From Desulfobacter sp. (GTDB lineage Bacteria > Desulfobacterota > Desulfobacteria > Desulfobacterales > Desulfobacteraceae): DNA of 64,000 nucleotides. The notes beneath the pieces were generated by a model that made no database searches, was not told where the DNA came from, and saw only the letters and a list, made by a program, of their open reading frames with translations. Location: NCBI GenBank assembly GCA_028768525.1, contig CP054837.1:3530001-3594000 (forward strand), written 5' to 3'. This document shows, one piece after another, positions 35,966 to 45,841 of the stretch (position 1 is its first letter; each line of letters opens with the position of its first letter). Both the position numbers and the translations under genes were made by a program.

Positions 35966-37493
35966 TTTCTAAGCTGCCTGTGCGGCAGTGAACAGCCATG
36001 TGGCATACCCTGCTGCATATCTACCTTTCTAAGCTGCCTGTGCGGCAGTGAACAAGATGTTATCCGCGAGCTACTGCGCACGGTATTTCTAAGCTGCCTG
36101 TGCGGCAGTGAACGTATTTACTGGGCCTGGGCACGAGCATTACATTTTCTAAGCTGCCTGTGCGGCAGTGAACGATACCTCCGGGATTTGCCGGCGGACA
36201 CCTTTTTTCTAAGCTGCCTGTGCGGCAGTGAACGACAACCTCTTTATTGACCGGGGCTTCATCATTTTCTAAGCTGCCTGTGCGGCAGTGAACACTATTG
36301 CCCGGCCGACCGGCAATGTGGCTAATTTCTAAGCTGCCTGTGCGGCAGTGAACTAAAAACCAACAACGCCAACATTTCCGTTGATTTTCTAAGCTGCCTG
36401 TGCGGCAGTGAACGAACAATTACAAAACCTCTGAGTTGATTTTCTTTTCTAAGCTGCCTGTGCGGCAGTGAACACAGATGAACCAAAGTCTAAAGTGAGA
36501 TATCATTTCTAAGCTGCCTGTGCGGCAGTGAACACTTACTGGGAAAGATCCGGTATCCTTTTTATTTTCTAAGCTGCCTGTGCGGCAGTGAACGGGCAAG
36601 TCCTGAAGGGCTTTGTTTCTTTGATTTTCTAAGCTGCCTGTGCGGCAGTGAACGCCACCACCATTCCTTCCGGAATCGGGCCGTGTTTCTAAGCTGCCTG
36701 TGCGGCAGTGAACGGTGCAAAACTTTCTATTCCCGCTCTTGTTAATTTCTAAGCTGCCTGTGCGGCAGTGAACTCACAACGGCACCGGGTCCGGGGTTTC
36801 TGATTTTTCTAAGCTGCCTGTGCGGCAGTGAACCGAATTTCAGTGTTGCCATGCTACCCTCCTTTTTTCTAAGCTGCCTGTGCGGCAGTGAACGGCATAT
36901 CCCATGTGATCGAACTTGCTTTCCATTTCTAAGCTGCCTGTGCGGCAGTGAACATTAAGACAACCCGGCCAAGCTTCATTGACACTTTCTAAGCTGCCTG
37001 TGCGGCAGTGAACGAGTTTTTCAACGGTGTCTCTCCGCACTGCCTTTTCTAAGCTGCCTGTGCGGCAGTGAACAGTGTCATCGTCCAGGTCTACTACGGG
37101 AATTATTTCTAAGCTGCCTGTGCGGCAGTGAACTTTTCTCCGGATTGTCAGGTTCGCATTTCATATTTCTAAGCTGCCTGTGCGGCAGTGAACGCTTCGG
37201 AATCCACCATCGGCCAACTCTTGCATTTCTAAGCTGCCTGTGCGGCAGTGAACACGCCCCGGAGGGGCGCATCACTTATTATCTTTTTCTAAGCTGCCTG
37301 TGCGGCAGTGAACTGATGCAGAACTGAATGAGGCATATAACCTTGTTTCTAAGCTGCCTGTGCGGCAGTGAACGTAGGTGCATTGGCTGAAGCCCTGGTA
37401 GGTGATTTCTAAGCTGCCTGTGCGGCAGTGAACTTCTGAGTTTTCCCATCAAAGAGCCTTCCAGATTTCTAAGCTGCCTGTGCGGCAGTGAAC
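35966..37493 (-). CRISPR. Type I-F CRISPR array, 26 repeats and 25 spacers
   Basis: A 28-bp repeat recurs every 60 bases from 35966-35993 to 37466-37493, and all 25 spacers are exactly 32 bases. In the direction of cas transcription (minus) the repeat begins GTTCACTGCCGC and ends GCTTAGAAA, with a GCTGCC/GGCAGC-type hairpin, the repeat known from Type I-F loci of enterobacteria. All copies appear identical, including both terminal ones. The leader side should be at 37494, next to csy4, so spacers near 37.4 kb would be the newest. Confidence 0.97.
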
Positions 37494-37635
37494 AGTTCAG
37501 CAAAATATAAAAAAATAGGTAAAACAGCAAGTTCGAAATGATTTGCTGTTTTACCCAATTAATTTTTCTTTATTTGTAATTGTCTGATTTATTAACGAAT
37601 TTTCAAAGAGCAAAAAAAAAGGTTCAAAACGGTTA
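37494..37635 (-). promoter_or_regulatory. CRISPR leader with 13-bp inverted repeat
   Basis: This AT-rich stretch lies between csy4 and the first repeat. GGTAAAACAGCAA (37518-37530) pairs with TTGCTGTTTTACC (37543-37555) about 24 bases from the first repeat. Long A/T runs flank it. A leader with a promoter and integration-host contacts is expected here. Confidence 0.65.
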
Positions 37636-38187
37636 TTAAAACCAGGGTACGGTCGCAGTATTGGAAAGACCGAATTTGTCAAATCCCCCTGTAACCGGTT
37701 TGTCCTGTAGTGGTCCGAACGCTATATATCGTCTATGCCTGTGTCCGGTAGAGCTGCTTGTTAATTCAATATAAGGCTCTGCCAGGCCTTTAGACATCAT
37801 TTTTGATTTATATTTGTTCGTTTCATCTTCAGCGATGGAGCCTCGTTTAATAAGTCGGCGTAATTTTGCAGGACTCATGGTAGGCTGTTTGCGGAAGACA
37901 GTACAATACTTTACTTGTGGCGGAACAGGCAATATGTCTCCGATTTTACAGTACCCTGCCATTGGTCCAATCCAGTTAAGTTCCTGGAGTTTTATCAACA
38001 TTGTTGATGTCCCATGGATTCTCATCAAATTGCCGAGGCTTTGCCCTTGTTTAGGAAAACTGACCCCAATATCAGTGGAGTGCAAATCGCATAAAGCTTT
38101 ATGGAATTTGCTGAAAAGGGCGTTCATGAGTATTGGAAGCGGCAATTCCGGGTCCGGTAGAAGCAAAATTTCTTTATAGTGATCCAT
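37636..38187 (-). CDS. csy4: Csy4 / Cas6f crRNA endonuclease
   Basis: A 183-residue Cas6f that cuts the repeat hairpin of the precursor crRNA and stays bound to the 3' end. His29, in the KFHKAL helix, matches the catalytic His29 of Pseudomonas Csy4. An arginine-rich helix (LRRLIKRG near 110) should enter the RNA major groove, and the protein ends in an aromatic segment. It is the last cas gene and lies next to the leader and array. Confidence 0.93.
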   Translation of the reverse strand: MDHYKEILLLPDPELPLPILMNALFSKFHKALCDLHSTDIGVSFPKQGQSLGNLMRIHGTSTMLIKLQELNWIGPMAGYCKIGDILPVPPQVKYCTVFRKQPTMSPAKLRRLIKRGSIAEDETNKYKSKMMSKGLAEPYIELTSSSTGHRHRRYIAFGPLQDKPVTGGFDKFGLSNTATVPWF

Positions 38188-38197
38188 AATTCACCTT

Positions 38198-39223
38198 CTA
38201 TTTATCGCTTTCACCAAATACACCGCCACGAACCAGGACGGCCATAACATAATGCTCATCCTCAATTTTGTTTAAAGCTTCGCCATTTGCCCAGGAATCA
38301 AAGAACGTATAAAAATCCTGTTTGGCTTTGGGGGTGCGGTATGCTTTACCCAAATTTGTCACGGCACCATAGGGTTCAACTGCTATCGGGCCAATTCCCT
38401 GGGCCGGGTCATTAAATTCAGGATACCAGGTATCAATGGTGCGTAGCGCATTACCCAATTTCTGCGAATGCATTGCTGCATTTTCGTTAACAGCGTAGAG
38501 AACCTTGCTTTTATTTCCTTTCCCTTTATCCAGCACCAGTTCTTCGCTTGGATAAACTTCCTGTGACTTGCCAATCTTGGCATAGCATACAACATCAATT
38601 AGAAGAAAATCATCATCGCTGGACAGGGCCTGTGCGATGCGCTTTGCAAGGCTGTCAATATTTTCATCGGCAATATCCATATCACGGAGGGAATAAGTGC
38701 CGGCATCAAATTTCCACTGTTGCTCGGCGCCTTTATTCAATGCATTGACCTGAACTTCAATGGACTCTGCGCCGACCCGGTTCCGCCAGAGAAAACGGGC
38801 ATTGGCAAGATTTAAGGCATAGCGGCGTGATAATTCCTTAAATCCGGTTTTTTCCACATATGTTTGAGCCGCTTTGCGGTAGCTTTGACGGAAATCAGCA
38901 TTATTACAGGCAGACGGCCGGTGGATACCCCCTAAAAATTTTAATGTGAACCGGAGCATCATGGTATCCTGGCCCGGTTCAAGTGCACAGGTATCTACAG
39001 TCTGAAGGTTGGCTTTTTCAACCTCCTTATTCAGTTTTGCAGGGTCGTTCTGAATGGTTTTTTTTAAACGATTGGAGATAGTGCCGCGAACAGATTTTTC
39101 TTTAAGTCTAAGCGGTGCCCAATTGCCGCGCTCTTCCCAGGTTGTACCGTACATATACCCATCCGACGGTACCATCTTTTTTTCAAATGCCAGAACAGAT
39201 GCAGTGTTTTTCTTTTTAACCAT
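38198..39223 (-). CDS. csy3: Csy3 / Cas7f backbone subunit
   Basis: A 341-residue Cas7f that polymerises along the crRNA to form the backbone of the Type I-F surveillance complex. It begins with the family N-terminus (ASVLAFEKK followed by SDGYMYGTTWE) and contains the conserved LPGQDT-like segment here as EPGQDTMMLRF near residue 80 and FLGGIHRPSACN. Length is normal. It follows csy2 by 27 bases with an AAGGAG site. Confidence 0.93.
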   Translation of the reverse strand: MVKKKNTASVLAFEKKMVPSDGYMYGTTWEERGNWAPLRLKEKSVRGTISNRLKKTIQNDPAKLNKEVEKANLQTVDTCALEPGQDTMMLRFTLKFLGGIHRPSACNNADFRQSYRKAAQTYVEKTGFKELSRRYALNLANARFLWRNRVGAESIEVQVNALNKGAEQQWKFDAGTYSLRDMDIADENIDSLAKRIAQALSSDDDFLLIDVVCYAKIGKSQEVYPSEELVLDKGKGNKSKVLYAVNENAAMHSQKLGNALRTIDTWYPEFNDPAQGIGPIAVEPYGAVTNLGKAYRTPKAKQDFYTFFDSWANGEALNKIEDEHYVMAVLVRGGVFGESDK

Positions 39224-39250
39224 TGCAGTTCTCCTTAAATATTAATGTTG

Positions 39251-40204
39251 TTAGAATCCTTCTATCGTATCGTGTTTATCCTGTTGGCAAAGATACAGGT
39301 TGTTTTCAGCATCGTAGTGATAATGCCAGAGCAGATCTTCTATATACTTAAGTCGGTAGGACATTCTGAACTCACCCAGGGTTACCACTGCTTCGGCAAA
39401 CCGATGCGGGGTTTCGGAGTCCCTTTGATTTTGGGCAGACCCAAGTTCGCTGATGCCGTGAAAGCCTGTTGCAATGGGGACGATCCATCCCCGTTGTCCC
39501 TCAGGGCCGGTTTGTTTGCGTTGACTGCTCCATGTAACCTCCAGTTCACCGTTTTTTTCTTGTTGCTCGCAATTATGATGGACAGCCAGATAATCAATTA
39601 ATGCATCCAGTGCATCCTGCCCCTGCTCCATGGCTTTGATCATCAGTTCCCGCCGCTCAATGAGGGCGTACCCCGGCATCAGCCGGTGTTTAAGCTGCTT
39701 AAAATCCCTGAAAAATTTTGGCTGCTGGAATTTTAAAATATCTCCGCCCGCTATTTTCATACGGCTGTGAAGTATTTGACCCACCTGTTCAATCACATCC
39801 GGCTCAAGTGATTTGTCAATTCCCTCACAGGCGATGACAAGACTGACCTCCAGGTGGCATCGCGCCTCCTCTATAAAAGAGGGGCGTTCTGCATAGCCTT
39901 CGGGTTTGTTTTTCTTTTTATTTTTGGGTTCAATTAGGGGGTTCCCGGTTCCGATAATGGAAAATTCATAATCCCCGGGACCTTTATACGTGTGCAGCTT
40001 AAATTGATGTGAGACCACACCCACGGCCTGAAATGAAATGGTTTCTGCCGGTTTGCAATTCAAAGCGGCATTCAAATGCCTCTCCAGTGCATGGACGGCT
40101 CCCAGCCACGCGGTCATGGCAGGGAATCCAATGGTAAACGGGCTGGAAAGTGCATTGGCATTTTGCACTTGGATATGGGGAATCAATAGTATTGGGTTCA
40201 TCAT
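39251..40204 (-). CDS. csy2: Csy2 / Cas5f subunit
   Basis: A 317-residue Cas5f that caps the crRNA 5' end with Csy1. The start ILLIPHIQVQNANALSSP and the early GFPAMTAWLGAVHALER are typical of the family, and the central GGDILKFQQPKFF segment is recognisable. The two adjacent start codons overlap the csy1 stop (ATGATGA), which gives translational coupling. Confidence 0.93.
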   Translation of the reverse strand: MMNPILLIPHIQVQNANALSSPFTIGFPAMTAWLGAVHALERHLNAALNCKPAETISFQAVGVVSHQFKLHTYKGPGDYEFSIIGTGNPLIEPKNKKKNKPEGYAERPSFIEEARCHLEVSLVIACEGIDKSLEPDVIEQVGQILHSRMKIAGGDILKFQQPKFFRDFKQLKHRLMPGYALIERRELMIKAMEQGQDALDALIDYLAVHHNCEQQEKNGELEVTWSSQRKQTGPEGQRGWIVPIATGFHGISELGSAQNQRDSETPHRFAEAVVTLGEFRMSYRLKYIEDLLWHYHYDAENNLYLCQQDKHDTIEGF

Positions 40205-41466
40205 CTTAGGGCCTCCCGGTTGAAGTTGATGAATGTTTTGAGATAATCGCGCTCCACAGGGCCTAACATGACTGGCTTTTTAATCACTTTTTTATAGGCG
40301 GCTGCAATCCACGTTGCAAGGTCTGAGCATAAGGTCTCCAGCCATTCGTCTTGTTCTTTGCGGGGCTGTTCAAAACCGTGGCAAAGCCAGATTTTCTGGT
40401 GGTCCGGCAAAGCGCAGCTTTCTTCCCTGTATTGGGACCCGGACACGGAACGCAGCACAGCGGCCCGTTCGATTATGACATCCAGGATTTCCTCAATACG
40501 ATGGTCTCTGCCGCTTTCTAAATTCCGACGGGGGATCTCGCTGTTCAATCCTGTTTTGAAAATGCCATGCAGTTTTTTGAGTGGCTCCCGGATATCACGA
40601 TACCAGATTGAATTGATAAAAAAACTTTTCCGGGGGAAATGAACGCTTCGTTTATCGAGATGAGGAGGGATAGACTGGAATAAATAAGCTTTCCCTCTAT
40701 GTTGATTGTTCAAAACACTTATGTTTTGGGGCTTTGTTCCGCCATAGCCTATGGTTGTCAGCTCAAAGACATCTGAAAAACCATGTTCGAGAAATTCTCC
40801 CTTGTATTTTTTTTCACGTTTATCTTTTTGTTCATCTGAAAACCGGAGATAATTCAGCCGTGATCTCAATTTAAAAATCAAACCTGAATTGCTGAGTACC
40901 GAAAGTAAATGATAGTCGTCGCCAACCGGGAAATAAACTTGTTTTAGTTTGGAACTGGTTATGTTTTCAGTATCACTGCACACCATAGCCATGAAACCCT
41001 CTTTCAGGGTTTCATAAGATTCTGTGCCTATGTTCAAAAGTTCCTTTGAAACGTTTGAGTCAGTTTCAATATGATAAAGAAGTGTTTTTCCGTCTTTCAT
41101 TGATAAGGTTAAAAATTTATAAACATCTATCGCTGCGGCATTCCCTAAAGCATCGTACTCTACGTCAACATTTCCTGCTCTTAAATAGCCATCCGGTAAA
41201 CGTTCTGCCTTTGCTATGATTGGGGTTACATAGCCATTTTTATTTTTTCGGGCGCTGGGGTGACTGAAAGTGCAGGGATGGGAAGATATACTGATTTGCT
41301 TGGCTCTTTTTGCGGCGTTGGGAAGCCAATTTTCTAAAGAAAATTTGTCCGTGCACTCATCATTGCAGAGTTGGATTTCCTCTTCTGTCATTGACTGGTT
41401 TAGATTTTTTTTAAGCCAGTCGTCCTTTCGTTTTTGGAAAAAGTCTTGAATTGCTGGATCTACCAT
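40201..41466 (-). CDS. csy1: Csy1 / Cas8f large subunit
   Basis: A 421-residue Cas8f, the large subunit that reads the PAM in the Type I-F complex. The N-terminus (IQDFFQKRKDDWLKKNL) and the YGGTKPQNISVLNNQHRGKAYLF segment near residue 240 are family hallmarks. It starts two bases after the cas2-3 stop and overlaps csy2 at its end. Confidence 0.93.
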   Translation of the reverse strand: MVDPAIQDFFQKRKDDWLKKNLNQSMTEEEIQLCNDECTDKFSLENWLPNAAKRAKQISISSHPCTFSHPSARKNKNGYVTPIIAKAERLPDGYLRAGNVDVEYDALGNAAAIDVYKFLTLSMKDGKTLLYHIETDSNVSKELLNIGTESYETLKEGFMAMVCSDTENITSSKLKQVYFPVGDDYHLLSVLSNSGLIFKLRSRLNYLRFSDEQKDKREKKYKGEFLEHGFSDVFELTTIGYGGTKPQNISVLNNQHRGKAYLFQSIPPHLDKRSVHFPRKSFFINSIWYRDIREPLKKLHGIFKTGLNSEIPRRNLESGRDHRIEEILDVIIERAAVLRSVSGSQYREESCALPDHQKIWLCHGFEQPRKEQDEWLETLCSDLATWIAAAYKKVIKKPVMLGPVERDYLKTFINFNREALR

Positions 41467-41468
41467 GA

Positions 41469-44400
41469 TTATTTTTTCTCCTGTTTAAAAAGACCAAGTT
41501 GATCATTATATCCATAGTCCGTCACAGAGCCTTCTCTGGGTTCAGGGATCACCAATTCCCCAAAACTAAGGCATGCATGGTTGTAATTTATTTCTCTCGC
41601 CTCAGCTTCTCGTATCAACAACTGAAAATAGTCCCGGGTTAACCACAACCGTTGCTGTGCTTTGGTCGATAAATGAGTTGTTGTGATTTTGTATGTTCCT
41701 TCATCATCCTGATTCACCAGATCATCCGTTGTCTCGTAGAAAACAGGTTTGCCCCGGTCATCCTTGAGCGTGAAGTAGGTTTTCCCTGCTGAATCAAAAC
41801 AGCGGAACAGGTGAAGACTGGCAAGACCTTCCCGAAAAAGGTTCAAGGCCTGGGGCAGTGCTGTCAGATACCAATGCCCGCTGATAAACCCCTGCAGGCT
41901 TTCAGGGCCTTTTGATTTATAGTTTTTAAGCCAGTGGGCCGTAACTGCATGCTCAAGGCTTGCCAGTCTTGAACCGTGTTTGGCGTTATCATCAATTCGG
42001 GGAATGGCGTTTAAGTTTTCGGATATGGATGACGTGTTGACCAGTTTATTCAGATCATAGGTGCCGCAGGATGCCTTGAAGGGTTTTGAATTGACAATCA
42101 CCTTACCTTTAAATTCATATCCCGGGTGGGAAAAGTACTGGGCATACGGTTTGTCGCCGAAACGCACCGCTTTCCAGTTGTATTGCAGCAATCCCACATT
42201 GGGTGTTTGCACCTCCTGGTCCCGGTGGCGCCTGACGCGCCCGGCCATCTGCACGATGGACCGGTAAGAAGATGGTTCAACAATGGCCCAGTCAAAATCG
42301 TGGTCTCGCCCCACCTCCTCCACCGGCGTTGCCACAAGGATGAACAGAACATTTTCAGGAGGGTGTTCTCTTTCAGCCAGGGCGTCCAGGTGCCCGCGTA
42401 TGACACCATTTTGAAATGCTGCGGGCGGTTCTTCCTGGGGCTCTTTTCGTTTCAGTACAGAATCCAGGTGCTTTTCCTGTTCATGGCGCAGCAGTAAAAC
42501 CTGCTGGCTGTGATAAGGCATCGCCTTTATCGCTATTTTTTCAGGCCAGTCACACTCCAGAAGATATTGTGCCAGGGAAACGCAGGGTTGAATATTGGCC
42601 GTCCGTATAACGCCAAACGACACTTTCAGGCCGGTTTTGGGATCTATGGCGTGATGGCTGCGGTGCTTTTTTAAAGCATCCTGGATGATGACATTGAACC
42701 AGGTCTCCTGTTTGGCTGTTTCGGATGTTTCTTGTGAGGAAATGGCGGTTTGACAGGAGATAATGTCTGCTTTCCGCAGGGCCGGTTGCTGGGCCAGTTT
42801 CCCGATACGCTTCTTGATGAAAACCTGATGGGCTTGTGCATATTGCCGGTTGGCAGCATCCTGATCTGCCGTTCCAAAATCATTCACAACGGTTGTGAAT
42901 TCATCAATCCAGGCACAGCCTATTTTGGGGCCTGCATTTCGGGTCTTTGCAAAAAGCTGCCATCCTTCCCGGTAACAATTGAAATAACCTTCCGCAAGGG
43001 CAGGCGGTATGGTTGCAGATGATATCATCACCTTTCGTCCCAGCATCCCTGCAAGGTGAATCAGGCGGCCTATGGCAATGGCATCAGCCCCGGTGAAATC
43101 ATCTATTTCATCAATTACAAGGTCCGAAGACATCAGGCGCAGGGCAGGTAAAATATACCGGCCGCCCCGGGTCGTTTCCGTTGCAGAGATGATATGATCA
43201 ATGGTGCATACCAGAATCGGGGCGTATAAAAGTTTGCGGCTTTTTTCATGGGGGAGGATCGTGGCAAGCTCATTTTCCGGGATATCAACATCATAAAACA
43301 GTTCAGTGCTGTCTTCCATCAGAAATCGCTGAGACTCCGCCCCTTCTTCGAAAACGGCTTTGCTTTTTTTACTTCCCTTGTCTTCATGCAGATCAGCGAT
43401 GGCTTTGGACCCGATAATGACGCCCAGGTCACTGCCGTCACTGTTCTGGAATATACGCTGCCGATAGTCATCCCCGGTCTGCAGGGTCAAAGTCCGCAGA
43501 CCCAGTGCCAGAATGTAACGTAAGCTGTCGTTATCCTTTGTTAATGCAAGCATTACCTTGGCATTGGCAAAGGTCTTGCCGCACCCGGTACTGGCCATAT
43601 TTACAGTGAAAAAGCCATATGGCAGGTCTTCTTGCTGATCCGCCCATGCCCGAATTTTTCTTTCCGCTTTATCCTGCCATCTAAATTTAGCAACAGGACT
43701 TTTTTGTTTCAGGGCGGAGGTGTTTTCCGTTACCGGCAGTTCCCGTTCAAATTTAGGCAGATAACGGGCATTTCGTTTGGCCTGCTCATAAACCCCGACC
43801 AGGTGCTGATCTAATGCCTGCTTAGCAGAGCCGTCCTTCTGGGTATTGGCGATCATATCGATGGTATTCTTCCAGGGCCCCGACTCTTTTTTGCTCAAGG
43901 ACGAATAATAATGATCTGCCAGCATAAGGCTGAGGCGGGCATAATAAAGAATCGGCCGGTAGCTGCGGTCAGTATCTTTCATTATCTGCTCCACCAGCTT
44001 CTGCTGACCGATCAGCTTACCGGACCAGCGCTTTACGTTTTTTAACCACAGCTTTGAGTTTGAAATCAGACCCTTGGGGAAATGAAGACAGTCACCGAGC
44101 GTGCCTGCAGCAATTTCATTGTAATATCCCCACCTCTTATCTATGTATTCAAATAGTTGATTTATGTTGTCGGCAGCTTCATACTGCCATTCATTTTTAA
44201 TTTCTTTTTTATCCGGCAGAAGCGGCATTCGATGATGCGTCAGTATCAACCATGCGATCAACTGGGCAATTGGCGGCAAATCTTCAAGCGGTTTTTCAAT
44301 GGCTTTCAAGTCCATGCTTAATAGAGCTGATTCGTCAATTTCTCCTTTGGCAAGAATGGTCAGCCACCCTTTGTCTGTTTTCGGATCCTGAGTAGAGGTG

Positions 44401-44885
44401 ATTAACGCTTTTAATAGCAAACAGGAGAGCCATTCATGCCGTAAAGCATCTCCCATGCGGCCTTTATAACTCTTTTTCAATTTGTCCTGAAACCGGGTGC
44501 AGGCTTTGCCCCAGTCGTGCAGCAACGCGGCCAGGCATGCCAGGGATTGAATTAATGGAAGATAGTGCCAGTCATTTAAGTCATCGCGATAGGGGATATT
44601 CACGATGGTGGTGTTCACGGGAACCCTGCCTTCCCGGTCAAACTTATGTTTGTTGCCCACCACCCAGATAAACTCACTCCTGGCCCGGGAGCGGATCCAG
44701 TGGCAGCTGACCGCTGTGTTTTTGGAGGCTGTTTTTCTCAGCAGTTTTTTTACGGCCAGCAACCCTTCTGAGGTAATGACGGTCTGCCAGGTATTGTCGC
44801 CAATTCGATTGGCAAATGCGTCCAGTACACGTCGGGTACGCGCCAGCGCCTTTTTTTCACATTGAGAAATAAAGGTGACCATCAT
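41469..44885 (-). CDS. cas3: Cas2-Cas3 fusion nuclease-helicase
   Basis: A 1138-residue Type I-F protein joining an N-terminal Cas2-like domain (residues 1-95) to a Cas3 HD nuclease and SF2 helicase. The HD motif is in LAALLHDWGKA near residue 137, a second metal ligand pair HHR follows, Walker A is STGCGKT near 440, box II is VIDEID near 600, motif III SSATIPP follows, and motif VI is QMAGRVRRH near 880. All key residues are present. It overlaps the cas1 stop by four bases. Confidence 0.95.
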   Translation of the reverse strand: MMVTFISQCEKKALARTRRVLDAFANRIGDNTWQTVITSEGLLAVKKLLRKTASKNTAVSCHWIRSRARSEFIWVVGNKHKFDREGRVPVNTTIVNIPYRDDLNDWHYLPLIQSLACLAALLHDWGKACTRFQDKLKKSYKGRMGDALRHEWLSCLLLKALITSTQDPKTDKGWLTILAKGEIDESALLSMDLKAIEKPLEDLPPIAQLIAWLILTHHRMPLLPDKKEIKNEWQYEAADNINQLFEYIDKRWGYYNEIAAGTLGDCLHFPKGLISNSKLWLKNVKRWSGKLIGQQKLVEQIMKDTDRSYRPILYYARLSLMLADHYYSSLSKKESGPWKNTIDMIANTQKDGSAKQALDQHLVGVYEQAKRNARYLPKFERELPVTENTSALKQKSPVAKFRWQDKAERKIRAWADQQEDLPYGFFTVNMASTGCGKTFANAKVMLALTKDNDSLRYILALGLRTLTLQTGDDYRQRIFQNSDGSDLGVIIGSKAIADLHEDKGSKKSKAVFEEGAESQRFLMEDSTELFYDVDIPENELATILPHEKSRKLLYAPILVCTIDHIISATETTRGGRYILPALRLMSSDLVIDEIDDFTGADAIAIGRLIHLAGMLGRKVMISSATIPPALAEGYFNCYREGWQLFAKTRNAGPKIGCAWIDEFTTVVNDFGTADQDAANRQYAQAHQVFIKKRIGKLAQQPALRKADIISCQTAISSQETSETAKQETWFNVIIQDALKKHRSHHAIDPKTGLKVSFGVIRTANIQPCVSLAQYLLECDWPEKIAIKAMPYHSQQVLLLRHEQEKHLDSVLKRKEPQEEPPAAFQNGVIRGHLDALAEREHPPENVLFILVATPVEEVGRDHDFDWAIVEPSSYRSIVQMAGRVRRHRDQEVQTPNVGLLQYNWKAVRFGDKPYAQYFSHPGYEFKGKVIVNSKPFKASCGTYDLNKLVNTSSISENLNAIPRIDDNAKHGSRLASLEHAVTAHWLKNYKSKGPESLQGFISGHWYLTALPQALNLFREGLASLHLFRCFDSAGKTYFTLKDDRGKPVFYETTDDLVNQDDEGTYKITTTHLSTKAQQRLWLTRDYFQLLIREAEAREINYNHACLSFGELVIPEPREGSVTDYGYNDQLGLFKQEKK

Positions 44886-45841
44886 GATGGGATTTCCTCC
44901 CAGTCTGTTTTCAGGGCCGCCGCTTTGACCTGGTTAAACATGAAATCAAGCGCCTTGTGGGAGGCAAACGCCTGAAGGCATTGCTGACGGAAGGCCTGTT
45001 CACTTGCATTCTCCCGGGCACAGATAAATGCCCAGGGTAGTATCAAAGTATCCTTGATAAGATCGGAGACATCAAAGACCAGTGCACCGCGTCTTGTTTT
45101 CCCGTGCATGACGGCAAAACCATGGGGAATGCCTAAAACCCACAGTGTTGTTGCACCCAGACCGTAAGCAAGATAGTTACCATGGTTTAAAAAGGCATTG
45201 GCTTTGTCCGCAGCTTCTCGATCCCTTGTGAAATAGTCCAGTTTTGTTTTTTGAGCCGCGTATTTATATAGCTCTTTTGTCAGTTCTGCCTCAATTAAAA
45301 GCAGGTCCGATGAGGTGGCGGCCTGTGCCATTCTGGCATGAAAAGTCTCCAGGGCCGCTACAATGGAAGGGTCTGCTGCATTGAATCCCGCGGTTTTTAA
45401 GTCGCGATCTTTTCCCCATACCGTGAGCAGAAAGTTTATCCGTGCATGCTGAAAGATTCTGGCAACGTCAAACCGCTTATTTTTATCAAACCAGAACCCT
45501 ACCCATCCTTGAAGATATTCAGTGGGCCGGTATTCACTCTGGGGTGTCAGCCATTCCACTTCATTTCCCATCAGCAGCGGGGTTCCCCCACCACCGCAAA
45601 AACCGACCAGGACGCCTGCCGACGCCAGCATCCGTATGGCGGCCTGCGTGATTGAGGTGCCGATACCCAACAAAATCACGGTTGTATTTGCAATGGGAAT
45701 GTTCCAGTACTGGTTTGCCTTTCCAGCTTCAGAAAGATAAAGAACCCGTCCGTCTTTTTGCATAACCCGGCATTTTTCCAAATAGTAAATATTTGCTCGT
45801 TTAGAATGTAAAATTGCCTTTAAATCAGTGAGTTGATCCAT
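44882..45841 (-). CDS. cas1: Cas1 integrase
   Basis: A 319-residue Type I-F Cas1. The LHSKRANIYYLEKCRV start, WNIPIANTT, GIGTSITQAA, GFCGGGGTPL and PQSEYRPTEYLQGWVGFW are strongly conserved in the subtype. The metal ligands are expected in the ELYKYAAQ Glu, the GIPHGF His and the FDVSD Asp. I chose the ATG at 45841 because homologous proteins begin there; 12 more residues are possible from 45877. It is the first gene of the cas operon. Confidence 0.95.
   Translation of the reverse strand: MDQLTDLKAILHSKRANIYYLEKCRVMQKDGRVLYLSEAGKANQYWNIPIANTTVILLGIGTSITQAAIRMLASAGVLVGFCGGGGTPLLMGNEVEWLTPQSEYRPTEYLQGWVGFWFDKNKRFDVARIFQHARINFLLTVWGKDRDLKTAGFNAADPSIVAALETFHARMAQAATSSDLLLIEAELTKELYKYAAQKTKLDYFTRDREAADKANAFLNHGNYLAYGLGATTLWVLGIPHGFAVMHGKTRRGALVFDVSDLIKDTLILPWAFICARENASEQAFRQQCLQAFASHKALDFMFNQVKAAALKTDWEEIPS

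Noticed and set aside
37194..37225. Possible self-targeting spacer: 14 bases (ACCATCGGCCAACT) shared with 4749-4762
   Set aside because: A match of 14 of 32 bases is expected by chance at this scale given 25 spacers and 64 kb, and the flanking bases do not match.
35954..37530. Open frames repeating SCLCGSE, HCRTGSLE or SLPHRQLRN across the array
   Set aside because: They are translations of the CRISPR repeat in different frames; the 60-base period is divisible by three, which keeps frames open artificially.
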